Assembly: GCF_001467585.1 (NCBI RefSeq)
Contig: NZ_LNXY01000020.1
Coordinates: forward strand, 600,894-664,893
Source of the DNA: Legionella drozanskii LLAP-1
Lineage (GTDB): Bacteria; Pseudomonadota; Gammaproteobacteria; Legionellales; Legionellaceae
Length of the DNA: 64,000 nucleotides
Reading direction: 5' to 3'
Below, piece after piece: positions 35,494 to 44,835 of this stretch. Each line of letters begins with the position of its first letter. Positions within the stretch are counted from its first letter, which is position 1. Position numbers and translations under genes: made by a program. A model generated the notes under the pieces. That model was not told where the DNA came from and searched no databases. It worked only from the letters and a program-made list of their open reading frames with translations.

Positions 35494-36411
35494 ATGGAAT
35501 TTTTTAATCCAAATTCAAACATAGATTTCATGGGCGCACGTAAGTGGACAGCCATGTTTTCTGCGCTTATTTTTGTGCTCTCCATTGGTGCTTTGTTAAT
35601 TAATGGATTAAATTGGGGATTGGACTTCACAGGGGGAACCCAGATTGAAGTGAGTTTTCCTCAAGCAGCGGATCTCCCTATGATCCGAGATAATCTATAT
35701 AAAGTAGGTTTCAAGGAAGCACAAGTTGTTAGCTATGGAACCTCCAAAGATGTATTGATTAGTATTGCCCCACGTGCAGATCGCGATCAAACTTTACTTG
35801 TTAACAAAGTCATGGAGCAATTACCTGGCGCAGTAAAACAACGTGTTGATTTCGTCGGACCGCAGGTCGGACAGGAACTGGCTACCAAAGGAGCCTTAGC
35901 AATTATTGTATCCTTGCTGGCAACGATGATATATATTGCCATGCGTTTTGAATATCGCTTGGCAGTAAGCTCAGCAGTGGCCTTGGTGCATGATCCAGTA
36001 TTGATTCTTGGTGTTTTTGCTTTCTTTGGTATTGAGTTTGATCTGAAAGCACTGGCGGGTTTATTAGCGGTTATCGGTTATTCCTTAAATGATACCATTG
36101 TTGTTTTTGATCGTGTTCGTGAGAATTTTATTAAGATTCGTCGGACCAATCCTTTAGAAATTATGAATATTTCTATTAACCAAACTTTATCGCGAACCAT
36201 CATGACTTCGCTATTGACCTTGTTCGTGGTAGTCGCATTGTTTGTTTACGGCGGTGAAACGATTCGTGGGTTTGCTCTAGCGCTTATCATCGGTATTGTC
36301 ATTGGAACCTATTCGTCCATTTATGTTGCTGGTGCACTTGCAGTGGTAATGGGCCTTGATAGAAAAGATTTTCTCCCGTCACAACGTAAAGAAATCGATG
36401 AGAGACCATAG
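35494..36411 (+). CDS. secF: Protein translocase subunit SecF
   Basis: Partner of SecD. The motif GLDFTGGTQIEVSF follows the first helix, and the second signature region YSLNDTIVVFDRVRENF lies among the later helices. The length of 305 aa is normal. It ends the operon; the downstream gap holds a GGTTGGGC-GCCCAACC hairpin at 36444-36473. Confidence 0.98.
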   Translation: MEFFNPNSNIDFMGARKWTAMFSALIFVLSIGALLINGLNWGLDFTGGTQIEVSFPQAADLPMIRDNLYKVGFKEAQVVSYGTSKDVLISIAPRADRDQTLLVNKVMEQLPGAVKQRVDFVGPQVGQELATKGALAIIVSLLATMIYIAMRFEYRLAVSSAVALVHDPVLILGVFAFFGIEFDLKALAGLLAVIGYSLNDTIVVFDRVRENFIKIRRTNPLEIMNISINQTLSRTIMTSLLTLFVVVALFVYGGETIRGFALALIIGIVIGTYSSIYVAGALAVVMGLDRKDFLPSQRKEIDERP

Positions 36412-36443
36412 ATTATCATTAAATTATGCCTCGAGAATTCACC

Positions 36444-36473
36444 TATAGGGTTGGGCCTTAGCCCAACCTATGA
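36444..36473. repeat. Palindromic hairpin after secF
   Basis: ATAGGGTTGGGC, loop CTTA, GCCCAACCTAT: an almost perfect hairpin with one bulged G. No T-run follows on the plus strand, so it is not a clear rho-independent terminator. This GGTTGGGC-GCCCAACC type is a widespread dispersed palindrome in bacterial gaps. Confidence 0.6.
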
Positions 36474-36499
36474 AATTAGAGGCATTGACCGTAAGTCGC

Positions 36500-36838
36500 T
36501 CACTCCATCAACCCATCTACCTTTGCTGCACAAATAAAATCATTATGGCTTAAACCTTTTAAGGCATGAGTCATAAAGCGCACATGACAGTAGTTGTAGC
36601 CCACTTCGAGATCAGGATGATGGTTTTCGGTATTTGCTATCCACGCTAATGCATTTACAAAAGCCATTGTTTCGTAAAAATCAGCAAAGGAAAAAGAGCG
36701 TTTAATTTCTGTATTATCTGCTTGGATTTCCCAATTTTCATTGAGTTGTGGCATCAGATTATTAATCTGTTCAGCATTCAAGGCCTGGCCAATGCCTTCA
36801 CAAGATTCGCAGTGTTTTTGACGTAAATCAGTTTTCAC
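36500..36838 (-). CDS. phhB: Pterin-4a-carbinolamine dehydratase
   Basis: PhhB dehydrates the pterin product of phenylalanine hydroxylase so it can be recycled. The active-site block NTENHHPDLEVGYNYCHVRF is clear, with a following THALKGLSHNDFICAAKVD. An N-terminal C-x2-C pair (CESCEGIG) is present. The length is 112 aa, normal. It starts 10 bases after the hisC stop, so the two form one unit. PhhA is not in the window. Confidence 0.95.
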   Translation of the reverse strand: MKTDLRQKHCESCEGIGQALNAEQINNLMPQLNENWEIQADNTEIKRSFSFADFYETMAFVNALAWIANTENHHPDLEVGYNYCHVRFMTHALKGLSHNDFICAAKVDGLME

Positions 36839-36847
36839 AGTAACTCC

Positions 36848-37969
36848 TTAGTTATTTATTTCAGCTAGACAATTTGCAAGTTTATCGAGTAAGCAGGCAT
36901 TTTGTTGAGCATTGCCGATACTTATTCGTAATTGGTTTTCCAAACCATATTGGATTAAGGGACGAACAATAATCCCATGTTTGAGTAGATATTGATAAAT
37001 TGGCCGAGAATCAGTTTGATAATCGATAGTAATAAAGTTACAGCTTGAGGGAAGGGAGTTTATTTTCAAGGCTTCGAATCCACGCAAGAGTTGCTGCATT
37101 CCTTCCTGGTTAAGTTTTAAACTTCGTAAAATAAAATCATCATCGTCAAGTGCCGCATTGGCGGCTACGAGAGCCGCAGTATTGACGACAAAGGGGGGTT
37201 GGACACGCTGGATTAATTCAGTAATGTGGGGATTTGCAATCGCATACCCCAAACGTAATCCCGCAAGCCCATAGACTTTAGAAAAGGTACGAGTAATGAC
37301 TAAATTTGGATGTTGTGCAAGAAGATTAATACTGCTTTTATCACCCAGCTTATAGGCATATTCATAATAGGCTTCGTCCAACACTAATATGGTTGAAGGG
37401 GGAATATGAGTAATCAAGCGTTTGATTTCTTCTGGCGGTATAAATAACCCAGTGGGATTATTAGGATTAGCCAGAAAAATAAGCGCTGTTTGATCATTAC
37501 AGGCTTCAATCATCGCAGAAATATTGACTTGCCAATCTGGATTAAGAGGAACCGTTGAGATTGGGATACCAAGCGTTTGTGCTTGCAGGCGGTAGGAAAT
37601 GAATGCGTATTCGTGAGTTAATACATGCTTTCCTGTGTGTAAAGCAAAAGTAATCAATAAAATAAGAAACAATAAGTCAGTTCCATTACCTAGAGTGATC
37701 ATCTCTTTACTCAGACCTGATTTCTGGCTCAACTTGGACAAAATTGGATGATTAGCTGGTGATGGATAATTGGCAATTTGTGCGCCTGACAGTTCTGCCA
37801 AAGCTTTTTTTGCTAAGGGACTACAGCCCAGCGGATTTTCGTTACTGGCAAGTTTTATAATATCAGTTATGCCTAATTCGCGAGCGACCTCTTCAATGGA
37901 TCTCCCTGGAATATAGGGATGTAGTGAGCGAATTCCGAGATGAGGAAGCAGGTAATAATCGCAGGACAA
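36848..37969 (-). CDS. hisC: Histidinol-phosphate aminotransferase
   Basis: A PLP aminotransferase. The lysine that holds PLP is in TRTFSKVYGLAGLRLGYA; other blocks are LASNENPLGCSP, NPNNPTGLF and LDEAYYEYA. The length of 373 aa is normal for HisC. It is not next to other his genes but is paired with phhB, which suggests a role in aromatic amino acid metabolism; HisC-type enzymes often act on aromatic substrates too. Legionella carries two hisC-type genes. Confidence 0.94.
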   Translation of the reverse strand: MSCDYYLLPHLGIRSLHPYIPGRSIEEVARELGITDIIKLASNENPLGCSPLAKKALAELSGAQIANYPSPANHPILSKLSQKSGLSKEMITLGNGTDLLFLILLITFALHTGKHVLTHEYAFISYRLQAQTLGIPISTVPLNPDWQVNISAMIEACNDQTALIFLANPNNPTGLFIPPEEIKRLITHIPPSTILVLDEAYYEYAYKLGDKSSINLLAQHPNLVITRTFSKVYGLAGLRLGYAIANPHITELIQRVQPPFVVNTAALVAANAALDDDDFILRSLKLNQEGMQQLLRGFEALKINSLPSSCNFITIDYQTDSRPIYQYLLKHGIIVRPLIQYGLENQLRISIGNAQQNACLLDKLANCLAEINN

Positions 37970-38190
37970 TGGCTTTCTCCTTATAGATTCGCAAAATGAA
38001 GAGTATTACACATCTTACCCAACAGCTAAATAAAAAGGAACGGCTATAATTTTCTGCTTTGAAAACTTGTTTGGCTGTGGGTATCTCCATCTAGGCTTCC
38101 TAATTAGGCAGCGTTGACATAAGTTCAGGGGATTGCATTTCCTACTCTTCGATCTTAAGCTATGCGCTGCAGCAGCCTCAGGAATGGAAT

Positions 38191-38376
38191 ATGACAAATC
38201 AAAACGGGTTTTCTCTACTCGAAGTATCGGTATCTCTTTTGTTAATCGCTAGTTCTTCTATTGTGCTTTTACATCAGCAATGGCAACTTTCTCAATTTCT
38301 CAATCAAGTGTTAATCAGCTCACAAGCCCTGGTGCTTTCTGATAATTATAATGAAAAGCGCTCCACCTCTTATTAA
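38191..38376 (+). CDS. Minor prepilin, PilV-like, very short
   Basis: A type IV prepilin leader NQNG followed by FSLLEVSVSLLLIASSSIVLL, the class III signal cut by PilD before Phe. Only 61 aa in all against about 150 for PilV, so the globular domain is nearly gone. It directly precedes PilW-like and PilX-like genes, which supports the PilV assignment. Start MTNQNG follows GGAAT. It may be a trimmed but working subunit or a decaying one. Confidence 0.7.
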   Translation: MTNQNGFSLLEVSVSLLLIASSSIVLLHQQWQLSQFLNQVLISSQALVLSDNYNEKRSTSY

Positions 38377-38399
38377 GTTCTCAACCAGGGATAGGCAAG

Positions 38400-39140
38400 A
38401 TGCAAAAACAAAAGGGCGTTGGTTTAGTTGAACTAATGATTAGTGGATTGTTAGCAAGCCTTCTTATCGCTGTGGTCGCACAGCAATATCTGATTTCTAA
38501 ACAACAATATTCCCATCTGCATGGCCTATTAGAACAAGATTTGGAATTGCAATTGATCAATGACTTGCTGCGCAATAGTGTGAGAAAGGCCGGGTTTACT
38601 CCCTGTTTGGGGCTTAGCTCACTAAAATCATTCGATCAACGTAATGGAAGAACAAACCTTGCTGCAATTGAAAGCAGGGTCAGCAAACCTAATAGTTTAC
38701 AGCTTAATCGGATGAGTGAATATTTTACCCAAGCTAAATTAGTCGGCCAAAACCAATTATTGCTACACTCGGACTTACAATTGGAACCCCAACAAGTGCT
38801 GTTAATCGCTGATTGCTATCATGCGGAAGTGCAGCAAGTTTTATCGGCGAAAAAAATAAACAAGGGGACAATTCTCACGCTTTTACACAATCGACTCTTT
38901 GATTATGTTGAGCCAATTTATCTTGGTGAATGGATTGAAGAGGCCTTTTTCGTTCAAAAAAATCAACAGGGAGTTTCAGCTTTATTTTATCATCAGAAAC
39001 AGAATGAAGAATTAAGCACGCTAATCAAAAACATGTCAGTCGAGGTAAAAAATTATCAAGCTAAGACTTTTGTGGGTGTAATATGGGAATTGGAAAAATC
39101 GAAAACAGTGGAGCTTGAAACGGAGGTTCGAGCAGGATGA
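38400..39140 (+). CDS. Minor pilin, PilW-like
   Basis: A prepilin start QKQKG then VGLVELMISGLLASLLIAV gives a class III signal and N-terminal helix. A globular domain with two Cys (TPCLG, ADCYHAE) follows. The length is 246 aa. The motif LELQLINDLLRNSVRKAGF is typical of PilW, where RNSVRKAG is well kept. It overlaps pilX by 4 bp. It would help prime pilus assembly. Confidence 0.85.
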   Translation: MQKQKGVGLVELMISGLLASLLIAVVAQQYLISKQQYSHLHGLLEQDLELQLINDLLRNSVRKAGFTPCLGLSSLKSFDQRNGRTNLAAIESRVSKPNSLQLNRMSEYFTQAKLVGQNQLLLHSDLQLEPQQVLLIADCYHAEVQQVLSAKKINKGTILTLLHNRLFDYVEPIYLGEWIEEAFFVQKNQQGVSALFYHQKQNEELSTLIKNMSVEVKNYQAKTFVGVIWELEKSKTVELETEVRAG

Positions 39141-39652
39141 AGAGCCAGCAAGCAGGGATAGTCCTGATAACAACTATTTTACTAATAGCTGTATTGTCCT
39201 TATTAGTCTTGTCACAAATGCAATTAGTTTTTTTAGATTATAAGGCCCTCAATCAATTGACTGAACAACATGAGTCTTTTTTACAGCTCGAGACAGTAGC
39301 AGGTAAACTAATTTCAACGTTAGATTGGTCTCGATCCGAGCGCTGTGCCCTACCGTCCAGTGATCCAAATGAAGTTTTACAGTTATTAAAAAATAAACGC
39401 GGTTGCGTTTTAATTCATAAAAAGCATGAGTTTTACTATTTGATGGAAAACTTAGGGGTATTTCCCTGTTTACAAAGGAATGTGAATGAAATTAATTACA
39501 GTACGCAACATCAACGAATTAGCATTTTATCGACTACTGACTCAACAGTTTTACAGTTAAGGATAGCAAAATTGGCAAAATTAGAGCGCTGTAATCAGAA
39601 CGAAATAAGGTTGAGTAAGCTAGGGTTACTTAGTTGGCGTTATCTAACTTAG
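39137..39652 (+). CDS. Minor pilin, PilX-like
   Basis: It begins MKSQQAGIVLITTILLIAVLSLLVLSQ, the PilX-type N-terminal helix with the leader cut after QQAG. The rest, to 171 aa, has Cys pairs (RCALPS, RGCVLI, FPCLQ, ERCNQN). It ends the pilV-pilW-pilX set. In most bacteria pilY1 and pilE follow, but here the next gene is convergent and unrelated, so the adhesin PilY1 is not in this cluster. Confidence 0.82.
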   Translation: MKSQQAGIVLITTILLIAVLSLLVLSQMQLVFLDYKALNQLTEQHESFLQLETVAGKLISTLDWSRSERCALPSSDPNEVLQLLKNKRGCVLIHKKHEFYYLMENLGVFPCLQRNVNEINYSTQHQRISILSTTDSTVLQLRIAKLAKLERCNQNEIRLSKLGLLSWRYLT

Positions 39653-40951
39653 ACAAATATAGCCCAAATGATTAAGTTTAGGATCCTTTTCTGAGGTAGA
39701 AAGAGAAGAGAGATCACTTTGGGAGCAAAGTTCTTCAGGCAAACGAGAGAAATTTTCTCCTGTAGAAAAAAACGGCAATTCTCTAGCTGATGGTTCTTTC
39801 TTTTCGCGCTGAGAATAGGTTGAGCTAGTAGCATGCTGGGATACTGTAATGGCTGGAGACTCTAATTTAGGTTCTGGCCCGCTATCTAAAGAAACATCAT
39901 TAAGAACCATGACAGGCTCCTCGTTGTTATAAACCGCTTCCAGATCGTGCAACTGTTCTTGAAGATGCTCTCTTAAAGTGGACTCTTTATGTTTGAGCCA
40001 TAAATATTTAGCCGTATAGACTAATCCAATTGCCGCGATTGCACCGATAGAAATAGCTAATCCGCCTCCCGGAAAAAAGCACCAAAGTGCCATAATAGCG
40101 ACGATGGCCAAAGCAGCGAGTAAATTGATTTGCAAGGACGACATCCGGCTTTCATAGCCAAAAACACGTCGAGCATAGGCACGGTGCACACTTAATTGAT
40201 CATTTTCGTTAAGATGAGGACTGAAGAATTTATATTGAAAATATTCTTGAGCTAAACAAAAAAGTTCTTTAAGGACATCTATTCCGGAGCCAAGAACAAA
40301 AATACCAGCAATAACGGGACTCATCACTACCCCAGCTGCTAAAAGGAGAATAGAAGCAGTCAGCTTAGCTACTGTGGTTAATATGAGAAAAAAGTTATCA
40401 CGGAATCGGTTGGCTATCGTCGCTTTTTGATTATGGTAATTCGAGTAAAAATCAAAGAGACCCATGCTAAAAGTACCAATTAACCCTAATATCGGGGCGC
40501 CGTAGATCCAAGAACTAAAGGCTTTAATGAGCTCCCATGTGAGCTGCAATGTCGATGTGGCCATTAAAGTTGTTATCAGGGTTACGATAATGCCGCTGCC
40601 GCCCAAAAATAATGTTAGTTTTCCGAACTGAGTTTTTTTATCAATGAGGCTAATAATATAATCGGATTGTGAATATCCCTTTTTCGCAAGCTTTAGAAGG
40701 AATTCATAAATAGTTAGATTTTCTTTTTTAAATTCTTCTTTCCATTCTTGGGGAGAAATATTTAAGTTTTTTACAATAGATTTAATCTGTGCCTTTATTT
40801 CAGGACTGGCGGAAATGGTTGTTTTGTGAAAATCTTTCTCTAGCTCTTCTAGATTCTTATCATAATATTTCATATGATTTTTCAGAGTATCCGTGCGACC
40901 ACCCCGAAAATAAGAATCAAAAGATGTCAAACTTGAAACCAAAAAGCTCAA
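39644..40951 (-). CDS. Orphan multi-membrane protein, effector-like
   Basis: I do not recognise it. It has 435 aa: a soluble N-terminal part of about 110 residues, then about six hydrophobic helices between roughly 115 and 310 (LGGSGIIVTLITTLMA, ILGLIGTFSMGLF, LLLAAGVVMSPVIAGIFVLG, LLAALAIVAIMALWCFF), then a polar Ser/Glu-rich C-terminus (SQSDLSSLSTSEKD). Such a soluble-membrane-acidic layout is common in Legionella host-membrane effectors. It has no family motif, so this is by shape only. Its tail overlaps pilX by 9 bp. Confidence 0.75.
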   Translation of the reverse strand: MSFLVSSLTSFDSYFRGGRTDTLKNHMKYYDKNLEELEKDFHKTTISASPEIKAQIKSIVKNLNISPQEWKEEFKKENLTIYEFLLKLAKKGYSQSDYIISLIDKKTQFGKLTLFLGGSGIIVTLITTLMATSTLQLTWELIKAFSSWIYGAPILGLIGTFSMGLFDFYSNYHNQKATIANRFRDNFFLILTTVAKLTASILLLAAGVVMSPVIAGIFVLGSGIDVLKELFCLAQEYFQYKFFSPHLNENDQLSVHRAYARRVFGYESRMSSLQINLLAALAIVAIMALWCFFPGGGLAISIGAIAAIGLVYTAKYLWLKHKESTLREHLQEQLHDLEAVYNNEEPVMVLNDVSLDSGPEPKLESPAITVSQHATSSTYSQREKKEPSARELPFFSTGENFSRLPEELCSQSDLSSLSTSEKDPKLNHLGYICLS

Positions 40952-41241
40952 TTTTATTATTTCTCTAATTTTTGATAAAACGCATGATTGAATTAAAATA
41001 AATGCAAAGCTATTCTAATTTCAACAAGGCGAAAAAAAGATATAAATAATGAACAAAATATGATCTTTTGTCAAGCGATATATAGCGCAGTTGGATGTAA
41101 AATTGTCTTTTCTGACAATAAAAATTGGTAATTTGGAAATAGCATTCTCCTTTTTTTTTTAAAAAGATTAAGGGTTAGACCATTTCTTTAATCAGTGCAT
41201 AGGTTTATTCTTATACCCGGAATAGATCAACATGGAAAACT

Positions 41242-42249
41242 ATGGTCCTCGGCGACTTACTAACCTTAGCAATAAAAAAAAATGCATCTGATTTACATTT
41301 ATCCGCAGGTTTGCCACCTATCCTACGCATTGATGGCGATTTACAAACACTTAATTTGGCTAGTTTAGATCAAGAAAATTTGTTAGCAGTTATTCAAAAA
41401 ATAATGAATAAAGAACAACAAAACATCTACCAAAAACGACTTGAAATCGATTTTGCCTTGCAATTTGATGATCAATACCGATTAAGAGTTAATATTTTTA
41501 CGCAAATGCGAGGAATAAGCGCAGTATTTCGTATTATTCCCACAAAAATTAAGACAATTGAAGAATTAGATTTCCCAATTATGTTTAAGAAAATTGCTTC
41601 CTATACCAAAGGACTTATTTTGGTGACTGGACCTAGCGGCTCCGGCAAAAGCACCACCCTTGCAGCACTCATTGATTATATTAATTCCTACCAAAATAAG
41701 CATATCATCACGATAGAGGATCCCATCGAATTTGTTCATAAAAGTAATCATTGTCTGATTCATCAACGAGAAGTTTATCGAGATACGCATAGCTTCGCAT
41801 CAGCACTTCGTTCTGCTTTGCGTGAAGATCCTAATATTATCATGCTTGGCGAATTGCGAGATTATGAAACAATTCGCCTTGCTATGACGGCTGCTGAAAC
41901 AGGCCATTTGGTTTTTGCAACTCTACATACGAATTCTGCAACAAAAGCGGTGAATCGCATTATTGATGCGTTTCCCGGGGAGGAAAAATCAACTATCCGC
42001 ACCTTATTGTCTGAATCGTTACAAGCGGTAATTGCACAAACCTTGTTGAAGAAAAGAGGGGGCGGACGTGTTGCTGCATTCGAAATCATGATTTCTACCC
42101 CTGCTATCCGCAATTTAATTCGTGAAAATAAAATTGCTCAAATGTATTCATCTATACAAACAGGTCAAACAATGGGCATGCAAACCTTAGAACAGCATAT
42201 AGAAAAATTGAAAACAGCTCGCTTAATCGCGGAAGAAGAAACAAGCTAA
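41242..42249 (+). CDS. pilT: Type IV pilus retraction ATPase PilT-like
   Basis: A secretion ATPase of the PilT/PilU group. Walker A GPSGSGKSTT, the Asp box HIITIEDPIEFVHKS, Walker B region ALREDPNIIMLGELRD and the His box FATLHTNSATKAV are clear. It has the C-terminal AxIRNLIRENK region of PilT. The length of 335 aa fits. It powers pilus retraction and twitching. GELRDYETIRLAMTAAETGH is textbook PilT. It is not next to pilus structural genes other than the minor pilins 1.6 kb away. Confidence 0.94.
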   Translation: MVLGDLLTLAIKKNASDLHLSAGLPPILRIDGDLQTLNLASLDQENLLAVIQKIMNKEQQNIYQKRLEIDFALQFDDQYRLRVNIFTQMRGISAVFRIIPTKIKTIEELDFPIMFKKIASYTKGLILVTGPSGSGKSTTLAALIDYINSYQNKHIITIEDPIEFVHKSNHCLIHQREVYRDTHSFASALRSALREDPNIIMLGELRDYETIRLAMTAAETGHLVFATLHTNSATKAVNRIIDAFPGEEKSTIRTLLSESLQAVIAQTLLKKRGGGRVAAFEIMISTPAIRNLIRENKIAQMYSSIQTGQTMGMQTLEQHIEKLKTARLIAEEETS

Positions 42250-42276
42250 GCACCGCGAAGCACCCAGAACTGAATT

Positions 42277-43551
42277 CTAATGAAGCACGGAGCTAGGTTG
42301 TTTCACCTCATTATCCGTATCTTCGTTACCGGTTTTGACAATAAGTAGAATTCCAGCACTGCCAGCTAAACCAGTTGTCGCTAAAATCATAGGCAATACT
42401 GCTCCTACATGCGCGATTAGACCGGTGAAAACGGAGGTTAACCCAAAGCAAAGTGCCATAACCGAACCGGTGACGCCCATTACCCAACCTTGCTCATTGT
42501 GATTAACCTGGTTGGAAAAGATGGTGAGTAATACCGAATAAGCAACGGATAGACTTATACCAATCATTAACGCAGCAACCCAAGCTACCCATTCTTCATT
42601 AATCAGCAAAGTGGCTAAAACAAAAGTGGCAGTTAAAGTTAAGCCAATGATCACTATGGATTCAAAGGCAAAGCGCTTAGTGCAAAGATTAACGATATAA
42701 CCGCAGCCCACACTAAATCCAAGTCCCATTACAGCGAGGAAAAAAGAATTTTGCATGGTTGAATAGTGGTAGGTTTGCGATAAGTACAATGAGATAAACG
42801 AAAAATAATTTGACCAACCAAAGATCATAACCAGCAACACGATAGAATATTTTTTTATTGCATCGTGTTTAAAAGCAGAAATAAAAATATGCATCGCATT
42901 ATGCCATTGAATAGTCATTTTATCGGTGGTTTTAATGAAGGTTTCTTGAAAAGACCATTGGAGTAAAAATGCGTTTAATAGGGATAAAGCGGCAGCAAAA
43001 TACATTGGCGTTTCAAAATTAAACCAAGAGACTATGCGACTGTCTGAGAGTAGCCCGCCAAAAATGGGACCAAAAACAAAGCCAAGCGATACCGATAACA
43101 AGATAAGTCCAATGTTTTGGGCTTTATGTTCTTCAAGACTAATATCGACTATTGCTGCCTGAGCAATTGGTTGGCTACCTGAGGTAAAACCAGCAATGAT
43201 ACGCCCTAAAATTAGTAACCAAAAATTGTGATAAAGAATAGCGATCGCGGATAATGAATAGCCTATAAAAGCGCCGATAAGGCAGATCATAAGCGATTTT
43301 TTGCGCCCCACGTTATCCGATAAATCGCCAAGAATAGCAGCGCCAAAAAACCAACAGATCATAAAAATACCGATGGTTAATCCATAATAAAAATCACGCA
43401 AACCTAGACTGGTATCGACCGGCAAAAAACCTGCTTGCGGATCAATCAAAATAGTATTTAAGATCGGAAATAATAACCCCAATCCCATGCCATCAATAAA
43501 TAAGACGAGGAAAAGAGGAAACATGGATGCTAGAGATTTTTCTTTGTTCAT
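42277..43551 (-). CDS. MFS transporter
   Basis: A 424-aa protein of about twelve membrane helices. The MFS motif A GDLSDNVGRKKS lies between helices 2 and 3 and the RIIAGFTSGSQPIAQAAI stretch is typical of the drug:proton antiporter group. The cytoplasmic tail ends VKQPSSVLH. The substrate is not known. Legionella has many such transporters, some for amino acids, some for iron ligands. It converges with pilT, 27 bases away. Confidence 0.9.
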   Translation of the reverse strand: MNKEKSLASMFPLFLVLFIDGMGLGLLFPILNTILIDPQAGFLPVDTSLGLRDFYYGLTIGIFMICWFFGAAILGDLSDNVGRKKSLMICLIGAFIGYSLSAIAILYHNFWLLILGRIIAGFTSGSQPIAQAAIVDISLEEHKAQNIGLILLSVSLGFVFGPIFGGLLSDSRIVSWFNFETPMYFAAALSLLNAFLLQWSFQETFIKTTDKMTIQWHNAMHIFISAFKHDAIKKYSIVLLVMIFGWSNYFSFISLYLSQTYHYSTMQNSFFLAVMGLGFSVGCGYIVNLCTKRFAFESIVIIGLTLTATFVLATLLINEEWVAWVAALMIGISLSVAYSVLLTIFSNQVNHNEQGWVMGVTGSVMALCFGLTSVFTGLIAHVGAVLPMILATTGLAGSAGILLIVKTGNEDTDNEVKQPSSVLH

Positions 43552-43625
43552 GATTTTAAACCTAAAATGTCGTTCGTTATAGTAATCTTAACTACCTAAT
43601 TTGACAAATTTTCCAGCGATTATAT

Positions 43626-44684
43626 TCACGAATTTCTAAAATTTGGCATAACATGGAAGGGATATATACTATCTTCTTCATAAAGAGTTTCCCGGCCAAA
43701 AAGCGTAGTATCAGGTTGCTTAAAATCGAGGAATTTTCTATCACTAACCGAGGTTTGATTTGTTTGACGTAATTCATCTAAAGCCATTTGGCCTATTTCG
43801 ATGATGTCTTTTGCCCAAGACTCGTGGACTTTAAAAGAAAATTCGATTAAATGTCGAACGATATCAGCAAGAACAATTTGACCGGCCCATTCTCCTATTT
43901 GATTACGAGATTTGCCTACCAGCGCCTCATGTGAGGTGGGGAGCAGCCAGCTAGAGGCCTTATGAACATATCGCTTGTCTTTCAGTGTATAAGTTGTATT
44001 TCTAGTGTTATCAAGCAGTCCGCTAAAGAAGGGGGTATTGATTTGATATTTTTTAGGCAAAGACTCTTGAAGGGACTCCCAGGCGTTTAGATTGCCACTG
44101 TCAGATAGATAACTGTGTATGCTTAAATTGAGAGGAACATTTTGCTTCCCTTTTCGGTCTGTGAAAAAATATCGCCACCGGTCAGTGGGTCCACCTAAAA
44201 CTGTATCGATCAAATGAAGTTGAATTGTTTCGATTTCGATTTCACCGCGCAGCGATTTTTGCTCAAGCCATTCCTGCATTTGGCTAAGAACAAATCCACC
44301 GCGACTCCAACCCACCCCGCAGATAAGTAATGTTTCATCGGCTTCTTTGGCTTCTTTGGCATGTCTTTCTACGAACTGCTTTATTTTTTCAAGATTAGCA
44401 GAGACGCCATTACAGCCGATGTGACCATCGATGAGAGCGCCAATTGATTTGAAGAGAGAACCGTTTTCCTCAGTAATATCAGTACCTGGACCGTCAAGAA
44501 TGAGCATATATTCTTCTTCGCAGCGTTTAGCTAATTGATTGATAAAATTATTGGGATCATACATTAGCCAAGTTGCCATATTGCTGAGAGAAAAAAAGCT
44601 AAAATACCCCGAGTTACTTGTTTTTTCCTGAGTTAGAGAAATTGAGCCATTGGCAAGGATAAGAATTTTTCTAAATTTACTCAT
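43626..44684 (-). CDS. DUF2235-like alpha/beta hydrolase, possible effector
   Basis: A 352-aa protein with a nucleophile elbow GVGWSRGGF (G-x-S-x-G) near residue 126, a following strand HLIDTVLGGP that supplies the Asp, and SHEALVG with a His late on. A start strand ILILANGS and the DGPGTDI stretch match the DUF2235/T6 lipase fold, where one usually sees GFSRGA and DTV. Such proteins are phospholipases or esterases in secretion-system effectors. There is no signal peptide. It shares strand and style with the next orphan gene, so I read both as effectors. Confidence 0.75.
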   Translation of the reverse strand: MSKFRKILILANGSISLTQEKTSNSGYFSFFSLSNMATWLMYDPNNFINQLAKRCEEEYMLILDGPGTDITEENGSLFKSIGALIDGHIGCNGVSANLEKIKQFVERHAKEAKEADETLLICGVGWSRGGFVLSQMQEWLEQKSLRGEIEIETIQLHLIDTVLGGPTDRWRYFFTDRKGKQNVPLNLSIHSYLSDSGNLNAWESLQESLPKKYQINTPFFSGLLDNTRNTTYTLKDKRYVHKASSWLLPTSHEALVGKSRNQIGEWAGQIVLADIVRHLIEFSFKVHESWAKDIIEIGQMALDELRQTNQTSVSDRKFLDFKQPDTTLFGRETLYEEDSIYPFHVMPNFRNS

Positions 44685-44835
44685 AATTATTTTTATCCTC
44701 CTTATTTAAGATTTGATGAAAAAGACACAAGCAAGCTTTCAAACTTATCATACTTAAATATATAAAATTTGCTGTCAATTGCGGGAGGCTCTAATTTAAA
44801 TCGATCTACTGTTATTGTGAGTAACTTATGGATTT

